This document shows, one piece after another, positions 38,484-46,566 of a stretch of DNA of 64,000 bases (positions are counted from its first letter, which is position 1; each line of letters begins with the position of its first letter). The stretch covers positions 186,001 to 250,000 of the forward strand of contig NZ_PCOZ01000002.1 of NCBI RefSeq assembly GCF_002979555.1. Reading direction: 5' to 3'. Position numbers and translations under genes: made by a program. Origin of the DNA: Pseudomonas sp. MYb60. GTDB taxonomy: Bacteria > Pseudomonadota > Gammaproteobacteria > Pseudomonadales > Pseudomonadaceae. Under the pieces are notes generated by a model. The model did no database searches. It was not told the origin of the DNA and was given only the letters and a program-made list of their open reading frames with translations.

Positions 38484-39848
38484 CTAGAACAGTGGGATCG
38501 AGTAGCTGACGATCACACGGTTTTCGTCCTGGGAGCGGGTGCTCGCCAGGTCGGTGCGCCACATAGCGTTTTTCCAGGCTACGCCCAGGTTTTTCAGCGG
38601 ACCTTCCGGAATCACGTAGGCAACAGTGATGTCACGCTCCCACTCGGACTGGCCGGTGGTTTCGGCACGGCCATTGTTGTTGGCGATGGTGTCGATGTCA
38701 GTACCTTTCAGGTACACGACGCCAGCGGTCAGGCCAGGTACGCCAACCTTGGCGAAGTCATAGGAGTAGCGAGCTTGCCAGGTACGCTCGCCAGCGCGGG
38801 CGAACTTCTGGATTTGCATGTCGGTAGTGATGTAAGCCGACGAACCATCACCCTGGTTCAACCAAGGGAAATCGCTGCTGCCGTTGCTGACCTGATAACC
38901 ACCACCGAAGGTGTGACCACCCAGGGTGTACAGGAACAGGCCGCTGTACAGGTTGTTGTCAACCTTGCCTTTGCCGGCGTTGAACGTGTTGTAGTTGCCG
39001 TTGGTGAAGTAAGCTGCGGTGTCGCCGTTTTTACCATCGTCAGAACTGTTGAAATAACGCAGGTCGGATTTCAACACGCCCGGACCGATGGCCCAGTTGT
39101 GGGTCAGACCCAGGAAGTGCTGTTTGTAGAAGTCTTCCAGATTGCCGTAGTAGTACTGGGCAGTCAGGTCTTTGGTGATTTTATAGTCGCCACCAGCGTA
39201 GTAAAACTTATTGCTGAATTTGCCTGTCTTGTAGTTCGAGCTGGCGTTGGCGCCTGCGATCGACAGGTTTTCGTTGTTGCTGGAGTTACGACCTTTGGTT
39301 TTTTCAACCTGGCCAGCGACCAGAGTCAAATCCTTGATGTCGTTGGTAGTGATCTGACCACCTTGGAACGTTTGCGGCAGCAAGCGACCATCGTTGGTCA
39401 CGATAACTGGCAGCTTAGGCTGCAGGGTGCCCAGCTTCAGTTCGGTTTGGGAGATCTTGACCTTGCCGGTCACGCCCAGGCTAGCGAAATCATGGACAGC
39501 TTCGTTGCCATCGCTTGGGAACACGGTGCCGCCCGAAGCGGTGCCACTATAGTTACCATGGTTAGCTCGGCTCGAATCCAAACGCACGCCGTACAGGCCA
39601 ATGGCATCAACACCAAATTGAACGGTGCCTTGGGTGTAACCAGAAATGAAACGCAGATCGAAGCCTTGGCCCCATTCAGCGTTTTTGTTACGCGTGGTAG
39701 CGCCAGGCGCGCCATCACGGTTATCAGTGTTGATGTAGAAGTTACGCAGGCCCAGAGTGGCCTTGCTGTCTTCGATGAAACCAGCGGCGCTTACCTGCTG
39801 GGCAATGCCAGCGACGGCTACAGCCAACGCCAGGGTGGACTTCTTCAT
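38484..39848 (-). CDS. OprD-family outer-membrane porin
   Basis: A 454-aa outer-membrane beta-barrel channel. The signal peptide MKKSTLALAVAVAGIAQQVS ends in AA, then GFIEDSKATLGLRNFYINTD, the OprD-family N-terminus. The barrel-closing C-terminus ends in VSYSIPLF with a terminal Phe. GAGAGGAG before the ATG is a strong ribosome binding site. OprD-family channels take small solutes. The location between lsfA and tauA suggests sulfonates or sulfate esters, but the solute is inferred. Confidence 0.92.
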   Translation of the reverse strand: MKKSTLALAVAVAGIAQQVSAAGFIEDSKATLGLRNFYINTDNRDGAPGATTRNKNAEWGQGFDLRFISGYTQGTVQFGVDAIGLYGVRLDSSRANHGNYSGTASGGTVFPSDGNEAVHDFASLGVTGKVKISQTELKLGTLQPKLPVIVTNDGRLLPQTFQGGQITTNDIKDLTLVAGQVEKTKGRNSSNNENLSIAGANASSNYKTGKFSNKFYYAGGDYKITKDLTAQYYYGNLEDFYKQHFLGLTHNWAIGPGVLKSDLRYFNSSDDGKNGDTAAYFTNGNYNTFNAGKGKVDNNLYSGLFLYTLGGHTFGGGYQVSNGSSDFPWLNQGDGSSAYITTDMQIQKFARAGERTWQARYSYDFAKVGVPGLTAGVVYLKGTDIDTIANNNGRAETTGQSEWERDITVAYVIPEGPLKNLGVAWKNAMWRTDLASTRSQDENRVIVSYSIPLF

Positions 39849-40217
39849 GTACCGCTCCTCTCATTTCTAATTTTTGTAGTTCTTTGGTCTCGGGTCTGAC
39901 GCCCTCGATCCACAGATGCGCGATTAGCACCGGATAGTGACCACCAAGTCAATCGTAACCTTGTGTGTCTACTACCTTCGTCTAATCACAGTTGATTTGG
40001 TCCTTGCAGGGTAATGAGTTTTTCATACACCCAAAAAGAATTGTTTCATCCTTTTTCATACCATTTAGGAATAAGCCTTCCCATAGCGCGATCAGTCACG
40101 AAAGACCACCCGCTCCATAAGCTAATTCCTAAAAGGTATTTATTGCGGCTTTTTTAGATCGTTTAGTGTCGACGCAAGGTTGCATACGTCACTCACGATC
40201 AAAAAGGCGACGCCATC
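39849..40217. other. 369-bp regulatory region between divergent porin and tauA
   Basis: No gene. Much more AT-rich than the surrounding coding DNA, particularly 40010-40160. It contains a long inverted repeat at 40064-40133 and must hold the promoters of both genes; I could not assign convincing -35/-10 pairs. Confidence 0.8.
40064..40133. promoter_or_regulatory. Inverted repeat TTTAGGAATAAGC ... GCTAATTCCTAAA
   Basis: Arms 40064-40076 and 40121-40133, one mismatch in 13 bp, 44 bp apart (about four helical turns). It lies 85-154 bp before tauA and 216-285 bp before the porin start. It could be a looping operator; it is not a terminator. Confidence 0.5.
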
Positions 40218-41204
40218 ATGGCCAAACGCACATCCTCCCGTCAATTTGTTACAGTTTTTGTGTCACTAATACTTTCTTTTGGTGTCAAAGCCGCCGATTT
40301 GACGGTGGGCTATCAAACCGGCATCGACCCCAGCAAGGTTCCTCAAGCGGACGGCCTCTATGAGAAAGCCATTGGCGAGAAGATCGCGTGGCGCCGGTTC
40401 AACAGCGGGCCGGAAGTCGTCACCGCCATTGCGTCCGGCGATGTGCAGATCGGCAACCTGGGTTCCAGCCCCCTTGCCGCCGCCGCTTCACGCAACCTGC
40501 CAATCGTGGCGTTTATCGTATCGGCGCAGATCAACAGTTCTGAAGCCCTGGTGGTCCGCAACGGCAGCGGCATCGACAAACCCGAAGACCTGATCGGCAA
40601 GACCATCGCCACACCTTTCGTTTCAACCTCTCATTACAGCCTGCTCGGTGCGCTGAAGCACTGGGGCTTGGATACCCGGAAAGTCAAAGTGGTGAACCTG
40701 CAACCGGCCGAAATCGCCGCCGCCTGGAAGCGCGGCGACATCGACGGCGCCTTCGTGTGGTCGCCCGCCCTGGGCGAGATCCGCAAGACCGGCAAGACCC
40801 TGACAGACGCAGCGCAGGTCGGCCAATGGGGCGCGCCGACGTTCGAAGTGTGGGTCGCCCGCAAGGACTTCGCGGAGAAACATCCTGAAGTCGTGGCCAA
40901 GTTTGCCAAGGTCACCCTGGACTCGTTCGCTGACTACGCGGCGCACAAAGACAGCTGGACGGTCGAGTCGGAGCCGGTGCAGAAAATCGCCAAACTGACA
41001 GGCTCGAACGCTGCCGACATTCCTGAATTGCTCGCCGGCACGACCTTCCCTGACGCGAAGGCGCAGCAAACCGACGCGCTGCTCCAGGGCGGCACGGCGA
41101 AGGCGATTGGGGAGACGGCGAAGTTCTTGAAGGAACAGGGCAAGGTTGAATCGGTGCTGCCGGATTACTCGGCGTTCGTCACCGATAAATTCATCAAGCA
41201 ATAA
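40218..41204 (+). CDS. tauA: TauA-like periplasmic taurine/sulfonate-binding protein
   Basis: A 328-aa exported binding protein. The signal peptide is about residues 1-25 (ending GVKA), with the mature start ADLTVGYQTGIDPSKVPQAD. The taurine-type motifs are WRRFNSGPEVVTAIASGDVQ and GNLGSSPLAAA, then TPFVSTSHYSLLGALKHWGL. tauB, tauC and tauD normally follow tauA; here the next gene is the convergent argA, so TauA stands alone. It may serve another sulfonate transporter such as SsuBC. Confidence 0.9.
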   Translation: MAKRTSSRQFVTVFVSLILSFGVKAADLTVGYQTGIDPSKVPQADGLYEKAIGEKIAWRRFNSGPEVVTAIASGDVQIGNLGSSPLAAAASRNLPIVAFIVSAQINSSEALVVRNGSGIDKPEDLIGKTIATPFVSTSHYSLLGALKHWGLDTRKVKVVNLQPAEIAAAWKRGDIDGAFVWSPALGEIRKTGKTLTDAAQVGQWGAPTFEVWVARKDFAEKHPEVVAKFAKVTLDSFADYAAHKDSWTVESEPVQKIAKLTGSNAADIPELLAGTTFPDAKAQQTDALLQGGTAKAIGETAKFLKEQGKVESVLPDYSAFVTDKFIKQ

Positions 41205-41216
41205 CGGCAGTTCCTT

Positions 41217-41300
41217 GTGGGAACTGGCTTGCCTGCGATGCAGGCACCCCGGTCTGTCGTCGTACCGAGGTGCTGCCATCGCAGGCAAGCCCGCTTCCAC
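41217..41300. repeat. REP-like doublet between tauA and argA
   Basis: Arms 41217-41240 (GTGGGAACTGGCTTGCCTGC...) and 41277-41300 are imperfect reverse complements. A second nested inverted repeat lies in the spacer (CACCCCGGT and ACCGAGGTG). It lies in a convergent junction. Confidence 0.85.
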
Positions 41301-41321
41301 GCAAGCCAGCGTTGCGTTGAA

Positions 41322-42623
41322 TCAGAGGGCCTTTTCGAAGATTTTCGAATTGCGCTGGTAGTTGTACAGCGACGCCCGCGCCGACGGCAGGCGGTCGACG
41401 CTGCTCGGCACGAAGCCACGCTCACGGAACCAGTGGGCCGTGCGGGTGGTGAGGACGAACAGGGTCTTCAAGCCCTGCGCCCGGGCACGGGTCTGGATGC
41501 GTTCGAGTAACACATCGCCCCGCGCGCCATGGCGGTATTCCGGATTCACCGCCAGGCACGCCAGCTCACCGGCATCCGAATCCGCAATCTGATACAGCGC
41601 CGCACAGGCGATGATCATGCCTTCGCGCTCCACCACGCTGAACTGCTCGATCTCACGCTCCAGCACTTCCCGCGAGCGACGCACCAGGATGCCCTGCTCT
41701 TCCAGCGGGCTGATCAAGTCCAGCAAACCGCCCACGTCCTCAATCGCCGCTTCGCGCACCAGCTCGAACTGCTCCTGGGCCACCAGCGTACCGCCGCCAT
41801 CGCGGGTGAACAGCTCGGTCAGCAGCGCTCCGTCTTCGGCGTAGCTGACGATATGGCTACGGCCAACGCCGCCACGGCAGGCTTCGGCGGCGGCATCGAG
41901 CAACTCGGCCTGGTAGTTGCTGCTGCCCAGACGTTGCAAGTGCGCCGGCACTTGTTGCGGACGCAGCTCACGTACCAGACGACCGTTTTCATCGATCAGG
42001 CCCATGTCGGCGCCGAACAGCAGCAGCTTGTCGGCGCCCAGGTCGATGGCGGCGCGGGTGGCGACGTCTTCGCAGGCCAGGTTGAAGATCTCGCCAGTCG
42101 GTGAATACCCCAGCGGCGACAGCAATACGATGGAGCGCTCGTCCAACAGACGGTTGATGCCTTTGCGATCGACGCGGCGCACTTCGCCGGTGTGGTGGTA
42201 GTCGACGCCTTCGAGCACGCCGATCGGCCGTGCGGTCACCAGGTTGCCGCTGGCCACCCGCAGGCGCGAGCCCTGCATTGGCGATGACGCCATGTCCATC
42301 GACAAGCGCGCTTCGATGGCGATACGCAACTGGCCAACCGCGTCGATCACGCATTCCAGCGTCGTCGCATCGGTGATGCGCAGGCCTTCGTGGTAGGCCG
42401 GGGTGAGACCGCGTGCTTCAAGGCGCGCTTCGATCTGCGGGCGCGAACCGTGCACCAGCACCAGGCGCACCCCCAGGCTGTGGAGCAGCACCAGGTCGTG
42501 GACGATATTGCCGAAGTTGGGATGTTCCACACCGTCGCCGGGCAGCATGACCACGAAGGTGCAGTCCCGGTGGGCATTGATGTAAGGGGAAGCGTGACGA
42601 AGCCAATTAACGTAGTCGGGCAT
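41322..42623 (-). CDS. argA: ArgA, N-acetylglutamate synthase
   Basis: First step of arginine biosynthesis: glutamate plus acetyl-CoA. The protein is 433 aa, the classical bifunctional-fold length. The N-terminal amino-acid-kinase-like domain has LVLVHGSRPQIEARL near residue 56 and LLSPLGYSPTGEIFNL, and it binds arginine for feedback. The C-terminal GNAT domain (about residues 295-433) has AGELACLAVNPEYRHGARGD. The start at 42623 (MPDYVNWLRHASPYINAHR) is family-like. Confidence 0.95.
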   Translation of the reverse strand: MPDYVNWLRHASPYINAHRDCTFVVMLPGDGVEHPNFGNIVHDLVLLHSLGVRLVLVHGSRPQIEARLEARGLTPAYHEGLRITDATTLECVIDAVGQLRIAIEARLSMDMASSPMQGSRLRVASGNLVTARPIGVLEGVDYHHTGEVRRVDRKGINRLLDERSIVLLSPLGYSPTGEIFNLACEDVATRAAIDLGADKLLLFGADMGLIDENGRLVRELRPQQVPAHLQRLGSSNYQAELLDAAAEACRGGVGRSHIVSYAEDGALLTELFTRDGGGTLVAQEQFELVREAAIEDVGGLLDLISPLEEQGILVRRSREVLEREIEQFSVVEREGMIIACAALYQIADSDAGELACLAVNPEYRHGARGDVLLERIQTRARAQGLKTLFVLTTRTAHWFRERGFVPSSVDRLPSARASLYNYQRNSKIFEKAL

Positions 42624-42758
42624 AACACCTGGGCCTGTAATAAAAAGCAGCCAAAAAAGGATGAGTCGTGAAAACGCACAGCGGGCTGATGGTTATCGTC
42701 GGAACAGGCTTGGCGACACGCTCACTCTCCTTCTATGTACGAACAGTCAGGGGTTAAT

Positions 42759-43907
42759 TTATGCAGGCTTGAGGCAGTAATGTTCGATCAGTTCCCGCAA
42801 TAGACGCACTGTAGGCGTCAAGCGTGACATTTCGAGGTATTCGCCCGGCTGGTGGGCGCAGGCAATGTCGCCGGGGCCCAGCACCAGGGTTTCGCACCCA
42901 AGGCGCTGAAGATAAGGCGCTTCGGTGCCGAACGCTACTGCTTCGGCACGGTGGCCGGTCAATCGTTCCGCTACCCGTACCAACTCGGCGTCTTCAGACT
43001 GCTCGAATGGCGGCACTTCGGGAAACAGCGGCGCATAGTCGATCTTGACCTGATGGCGCTCGGCCAGGGGTTGCAGCTTCTGGCGGATGGCCGCGCGCAG
43101 CACCTCGGGGTCCATGCCCGGCAAGGGCCGCAGGTCGAACTCCAGGGAGCACTGGCCGCAGATGCGGTTGGGGTTGTCGCCGCCGTGGATGCAGCCGAAG
43201 TTCATCGTCGGCTGCGGCACACTGAATTGCGGGTTGCGGTATTCGCGCTGCCAGGCCAGGCGCAGGCCCCGCAGCTCGCCGATGGCGTCGTGCATGGCCT
43301 CCAGGGCGCTGTGACCCAGCTTCGGGTCCGACGAATGGCCGCTTTGCCCAAGGATGTCGATACGCTCCATCATCACGCCTTTGTGCAGGCGGATCGGCTT
43401 GAGGCCGGTGGGCTCACCGATCACCGCTGCACGGCCCAGCGGGCGACCGGCTTCGGCCAGCGCACGGGCACCGGACATGGAGCTTTCTTCATCGCAGGTG
43501 GCGAGGATCAGTAGCGGCTGCTTGAACGGCTGGTCCAGCAGCGGCAGCACGGCCTCAATCGCCAGGGCGAAAAAGCCCTTCATGTCGCAGCTACCCAATC
43601 CTACCCAGCGGCCGTCAACTTCCGTCAGCTTGAGCGGATCGGTCTTCCACAGTGCAGCGTCATAGGGAACGGTATCGCTGTGCCCCGCCAACACCAGGCC
43701 ACCCGGGCCGCTGCCAAAGGTGGCGAGCAGGTTGAATTTTCCGGGGCTGACTGGCTGGATATCGATGGCAAAACCCAGGTCGCCCAGCCAATCGGCGAGC
43801 AAATCGATGACCGGCCGGTTGGTCTGGTCGAGAGACGCCTGGGTGCAACTGACGGACGGTGCGGCGATCAGCGCGGCGAACTGTTCTTTCAGCGTGGGCA
43901 ATGGCAT
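42759..43907 (-). CDS. argE: ArgE, acetylornithine deacetylase (M20 family)
   Basis: A 382-aa zinc hydrolase that frees ornithine from N-acetylornithine. Metal ligands are the His in LAGHSDTVPYD, the Asp in GSCDMKGFFAL, the Glu pair in ATCDEESSMSG, and a late His in DIACAHQPGE. The dimerisation insert (about residues 170-280) contains HKGVMMERIDILGQSGHSSD. It lies 135 bp upstream of argA on the same strand, as in other pseudomonads. The start at 43907 is MPLPTLKEQFAALIAAPSVS. Confidence 0.93.
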   Translation of the reverse strand: MPLPTLKEQFAALIAAPSVSCTQASLDQTNRPVIDLLADWLGDLGFAIDIQPVSPGKFNLLATFGSGPGGLVLAGHSDTVPYDAALWKTDPLKLTEVDGRWVGLGSCDMKGFFALAIEAVLPLLDQPFKQPLLILATCDEESSMSGARALAEAGRPLGRAAVIGEPTGLKPIRLHKGVMMERIDILGQSGHSSDPKLGHSALEAMHDAIGELRGLRLAWQREYRNPQFSVPQPTMNFGCIHGGDNPNRICGQCSLEFDLRPLPGMDPEVLRAAIRQKLQPLAERHQVKIDYAPLFPEVPPFEQSEDAELVRVAERLTGHRAEAVAFGTEAPYLQRLGCETLVLGPGDIACAHQPGEYLEMSRLTPTVRLLRELIEHYCLKPA

Positions 43908-44065
43908 GCGCGGTCTCTCAACTTCCCGGATGAGCCCCACTATAGAGCCATCTGTACGACACAATAAACCGTTGCGGCACGTTGCCGGGCTCAGTCCTGT
44001 ACACTGCACGGCCTTGGCAGCCACTCTTTTCCCCGGCTGCGCTCCCGATCCTGGATTTTCCGGCC

Positions 44066-45433
44066 ATGCAGAAAGAAACCGAAATCAAGCTCCGCGTCAG
44101 CCGCGAAACACTCGCCGCGCTACGTGAGCACCCGCTACTGAAAAAACGCAACAAAAGTGGCTGGGAACGCCTTGAGTTGATGAACCAGTACTTCGACACC
44201 CCCGAGCGCGACCTGGCCCAGGCCAAAGTCGCCCTGCGCCTGCGCAAGGACGGTGACGCCATCATCCAGACCCTCAAGACCCGTGGCCAGAGCGTCGCCG
44301 GCTTGTCGGAACGCAACGAGTACAACTGGGACCTGCCCAAAGCCAAGCTCGACGTGAAGAAACTCGACGGCGAATGCTGGCCCGAGCAACTGGCCGAGCT
44401 GGACAAGAAAACCCTCAAGCCGATCTTCACCACCGACTTCGTCCGTGAGCGCGCGGAAATCGCCTGGGGCCGCGGCAAGGCCAAGGTGGTGATCGAAGCC
44501 GCCCTGGATTTGGGCCACGTGGTAGTCGGCAAGCAGAAAGAAGAAATCTGCGAACTGGAACTGGAACTGCGCGAAGGCGAACCGGCTGCCCTGCTGGAGC
44601 TGGCCGCTGAATTGGCCGCCACGCTGGCGCTGATGCCCTGTGACATCAGCAAGGCCGAACGCGGCTACCGCCTGCACGATGCCAGCAGCTACTCCCTGAG
44701 CCTGCCGGCGCCGCAGCTGCACGCCGAAATGCCGTTGGACGACGCTTTCGCCGCAGTCCTGTGGCACCTGCTGGGCAGCAGCCAGCGCCTGGCCGAGCAA
44801 TACCGTTTCAATGGCCACTGGCGCCTGCTGCAAGACTGGGTCGACAACCTCGGCGAAATGCGCGCCCTGATCGGCAGCCTCGGCCAGGCCGCACCGCGTC
44901 AATCCACCAGCGAACTGCGCAGCGCACTGGATGCCCTGCTGGAAGACTGGCGCCCGCTGGTCCAAGCCGGCGACGACGATGAAGACATTCGCAAAGCTGC
45001 ACCGGAACAGTTCGTCGAAGAACTTGAAGACGTGCGGTGGGGCCTGTTCTCGCTGAACGCTTCGCGCTGGCTGCTGGCTCGTACCTGGACCGCCGACCGC
45101 AACGTGCGCGGCAACCGCCAGGGCGCTGCGCAAATCACCAACTGGCTGCCACGCCTGTTGGCCGACGACGCCGTCGCCCTGCAACTGCCGCGTTACCAGC
45201 AGCAGCCGGAAGACCTCGCCGAGCAACTGCCGCGCATCGAACGCATCCAAGCCTGGCTGCACCATGCCCGCCAAGTGGTGGACATCCCGGAACTGGACCG
45301 TCTGTATGGCGAGTTGAACAAACTCGCGCAACTGGCCAACCAGCCGATCACCGATGAGTCGCTGGATGCGCGCATGCATCAGGCGATTGCGGTGTATCAG
45401 AACCGGGCCTGGAAAACGCTGCTGCGTCTGTAA
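44066..45433 (+). CDS. CYTH-CHAD inorganic triphosphatase (YgiF-like)
   Basis: A 455-aa two-domain protein. The CYTH triphosphatase domain (residues 1-200) has the metal/phosphate motif ETEIKLRV (ExExK at residues 4-8) plus VALRLRKDGDAIIQTLKTRG. The C-terminal CHAD domain (about residues 215-455) is a helical, His/Arg-rich polyphosphate-binding domain (e.g. LWHLLGSSQRLAEQ, RYQQQPEDLAEQLPRIERIQ). E. coli YgiF hydrolyses tripolyphosphate; the same is likely here. The start is the ATG at 44066. Confidence 0.9.
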   Translation: MQKETEIKLRVSRETLAALREHPLLKKRNKSGWERLELMNQYFDTPERDLAQAKVALRLRKDGDAIIQTLKTRGQSVAGLSERNEYNWDLPKAKLDVKKLDGECWPEQLAELDKKTLKPIFTTDFVRERAEIAWGRGKAKVVIEAALDLGHVVVGKQKEEICELELELREGEPAALLELAAELAATLALMPCDISKAERGYRLHDASSYSLSLPAPQLHAEMPLDDAFAAVLWHLLGSSQRLAEQYRFNGHWRLLQDWVDNLGEMRALIGSLGQAAPRQSTSELRSALDALLEDWRPLVQAGDDDEDIRKAAPEQFVEELEDVRWGLFSLNASRWLLARTWTADRNVRGNRQGAAQITNWLPRLLADDAVALQLPRYQQQPEDLAEQLPRIERIQAWLHHARQVVDIPELDRLYGELNKLAQLANQPITDESLDARMHQAIAVYQNRAWKTLLRL

Positions 45434-45440
45434 AGAAGCC

Positions 45441-45530
45441 ATCGGGGGCAAGCCCCCCCTCCCACATTGCCCCGGGCTCACAGCGTTCCATTGGTGAATG
45501 CAGTCAGTCTGGGAGGGGGCTTGCCCCGGG
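45441..45530. repeat. REP doublet, GGGGGC class
   Basis: Left arm 45441-45466 has a 2-bp insertion in the C run; right arm about 45510-45530 is degenerate at its outer end (GCTTGCCCCGGG). It lies between convergent triphosphatase and Lrp-type genes. Confidence 0.85.
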
Positions 45531-45544
45531 TGAGGCCAGCACTG

Positions 45545-46015
45545 TCAGCGCAATACTGGCAGGCTGGTGGTGGACTTGATCTCCGACAACGCCACAATCG
45601 AGTTGACCTCCTGGATCCCCGGCACCATCGACAGCTTCTCGAAGAAGAACCGCTCGTAAGCCTCGATATCCGCCGTCACGATGCGCAATAGAAAATCCAC
45701 CGCGCCCATCAGCACATAACATTCCAACACTTGCGGAAAGCCGCGAATCGCCTCGGTGAACTCGGTGAAGTTCGACCGACCGTGGGCGTTGAGTTTCACC
45801 TCGGCGAAAATCTGCGTGTTGAGGCCGATCTTCTTACGGTCCAGCAGGGTCACCTGCCCGCGAATCACTCCCTCCTCTTTCAACCGCTGGATGCGCCGCC
45901 AGCACGGCGACTGAGACAGGCCGACCTGTTCGGCAATCTGCGCGCTGGACAACGACGCGTCCTCTTGCAGCAGGGCCAGGATACGGCGGTCGTAGGTGTC
46001 CAACTCGCTGTGCAT
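45545..46015 (-). CDS. Lrp/AsnC-family transcriptional regulator
   Basis: A 156-aa regulator. The N-terminal winged helix-turn-helix (residues 5-55) includes LSSAQIAEQVGLSQSPCWRR. The C-terminal RAM/ACT-like effector domain (about 65-145) includes FAEVKLNAHGRSNFTEFTEA and GAVDFLLRIVTADIEAYERF. The start at 46015 (MHSELDTYDRRILALLQEDA) is family-like; the frame is open to 46198. It is divergent from the small ACT-like gene at 46143, its likely target. A palindrome at 46045-46063 lies between them. Confidence 0.92.
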   Translation of the reverse strand: MHSELDTYDRRILALLQEDASLSSAQIAEQVGLSQSPCWRRIQRLKEEGVIRGQVTLLDRKKIGLNTQIFAEVKLNAHGRSNFTEFTEAIRGFPQVLECYVLMGAVDFLLRIVTADIEAYERFFFEKLSMVPGIQEVNSIVALSEIKSTTSLPVLR

Positions 46016-46044
46016 ATAAATACCTTCCAGAGTGCGTTTATTGA

Positions 46045-46063
46045 ATTGATCAATTCGATCAAT
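46045..46063. promoter_or_regulatory. Perfect palindrome in the Lrp-type / ACT-like intergenic region
   Basis: ATTGATC, spacer AATTC, GATCAAT: perfect 7-bp arms, 30 bp upstream of the Lrp-type start codon. Size and AT content suit an Lrp/AsnC operator. Confidence 0.5.
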
Positions 46064-46088
46064 GCTGGATTCAGCCCATCTTAGATAA

Positions 46089-46140
46089 GAAATCTCCCGT
46101 GTCGAATGTAAAAATTCCTCCTGTCGAATCAGGAGATTTC
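46089..46140 (+). promoter_or_regulatory. Alternative hairpins that can pair with the ribosome binding site of the ACT-like gene
   Basis: CTCCTG (46118-46123) can pair with CAGGAG (46130-46135) across the hexaloop TCGAAT. Alternatively GAAATCTCC (46089-46097) can pair with GGAGATTTC (46132-46140). Both use the AGGAG Shine-Dalgarno that precedes the ATG at 46143 by 7 bp. The two pairings exclude each other. TGTCGAAT is also directly repeated at 46100 and 46122. Confidence 0.5.
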
Positions 46141-46142
46141 CC

Positions 46143-46481
46143 ATGCATGTTGTCGAAACCACCCACCCCGTTACCCGCGTCGATGCGTGGGCGGTCAACA
46201 GCGTGCATTGCCAGGCGCACTACCGGATCGTCGCCGAGGCGGAACCGGATCTGCTGTGCCGGGTGCTCAACCTTTTCGCGTTGCAGTTCCTGACCCCCAG
46301 CCAGGTCACGGCAAACCGCGTGGACGACCTGCTGCACCTCGACATCGTAATGGATGGCCTGAGCTGGCATCGCGCACAGGTGATCGCCGAAAAGATTCGA
46401 AACCTGATCAGCGTGTACTCGCTGCAGGTATGGGAAGTCGATGCGGTGGCGCCTGCAGACGTGGTGGCCGCCGCTCGGTAA
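46143..46481 (+). CDS. Small ACT-like (IlvM-like) protein of unknown function
   Basis: A 112-aa cytoplasmic protein. The region HYRIVAEAEPDLLCRVLNLF followed by ALQFLTPSQV, LLHLDIVMDGL and HRAQVIAEKIRNLISVYSLQ has the beta-alpha-beta spacing of an ACT domain, close to the IlvM small-subunit type. No large subunit or enzyme lies next to it. It is divergent from the Lrp-type regulator. The ribosome binding site can be hidden in a hairpin. The ACT assignment is from pattern only. Confidence 0.6.
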   Translation: MHVVETTHPVTRVDAWAVNSVHCQAHYRIVAEAEPDLLCRVLNLFALQFLTPSQVTANRVDDLLHLDIVMDGLSWHRAQVIAEKIRNLISVYSLQVWEVDAVAPADVVAAAR

Positions 46482-46566
46482 AGCCCTGCAATACACACAC
46501 GGAGGAAGAAACATCGGGGCTGACTAGGCTGGGATTCACACCCGGCCTCCACTCAGGAACCCCTCC

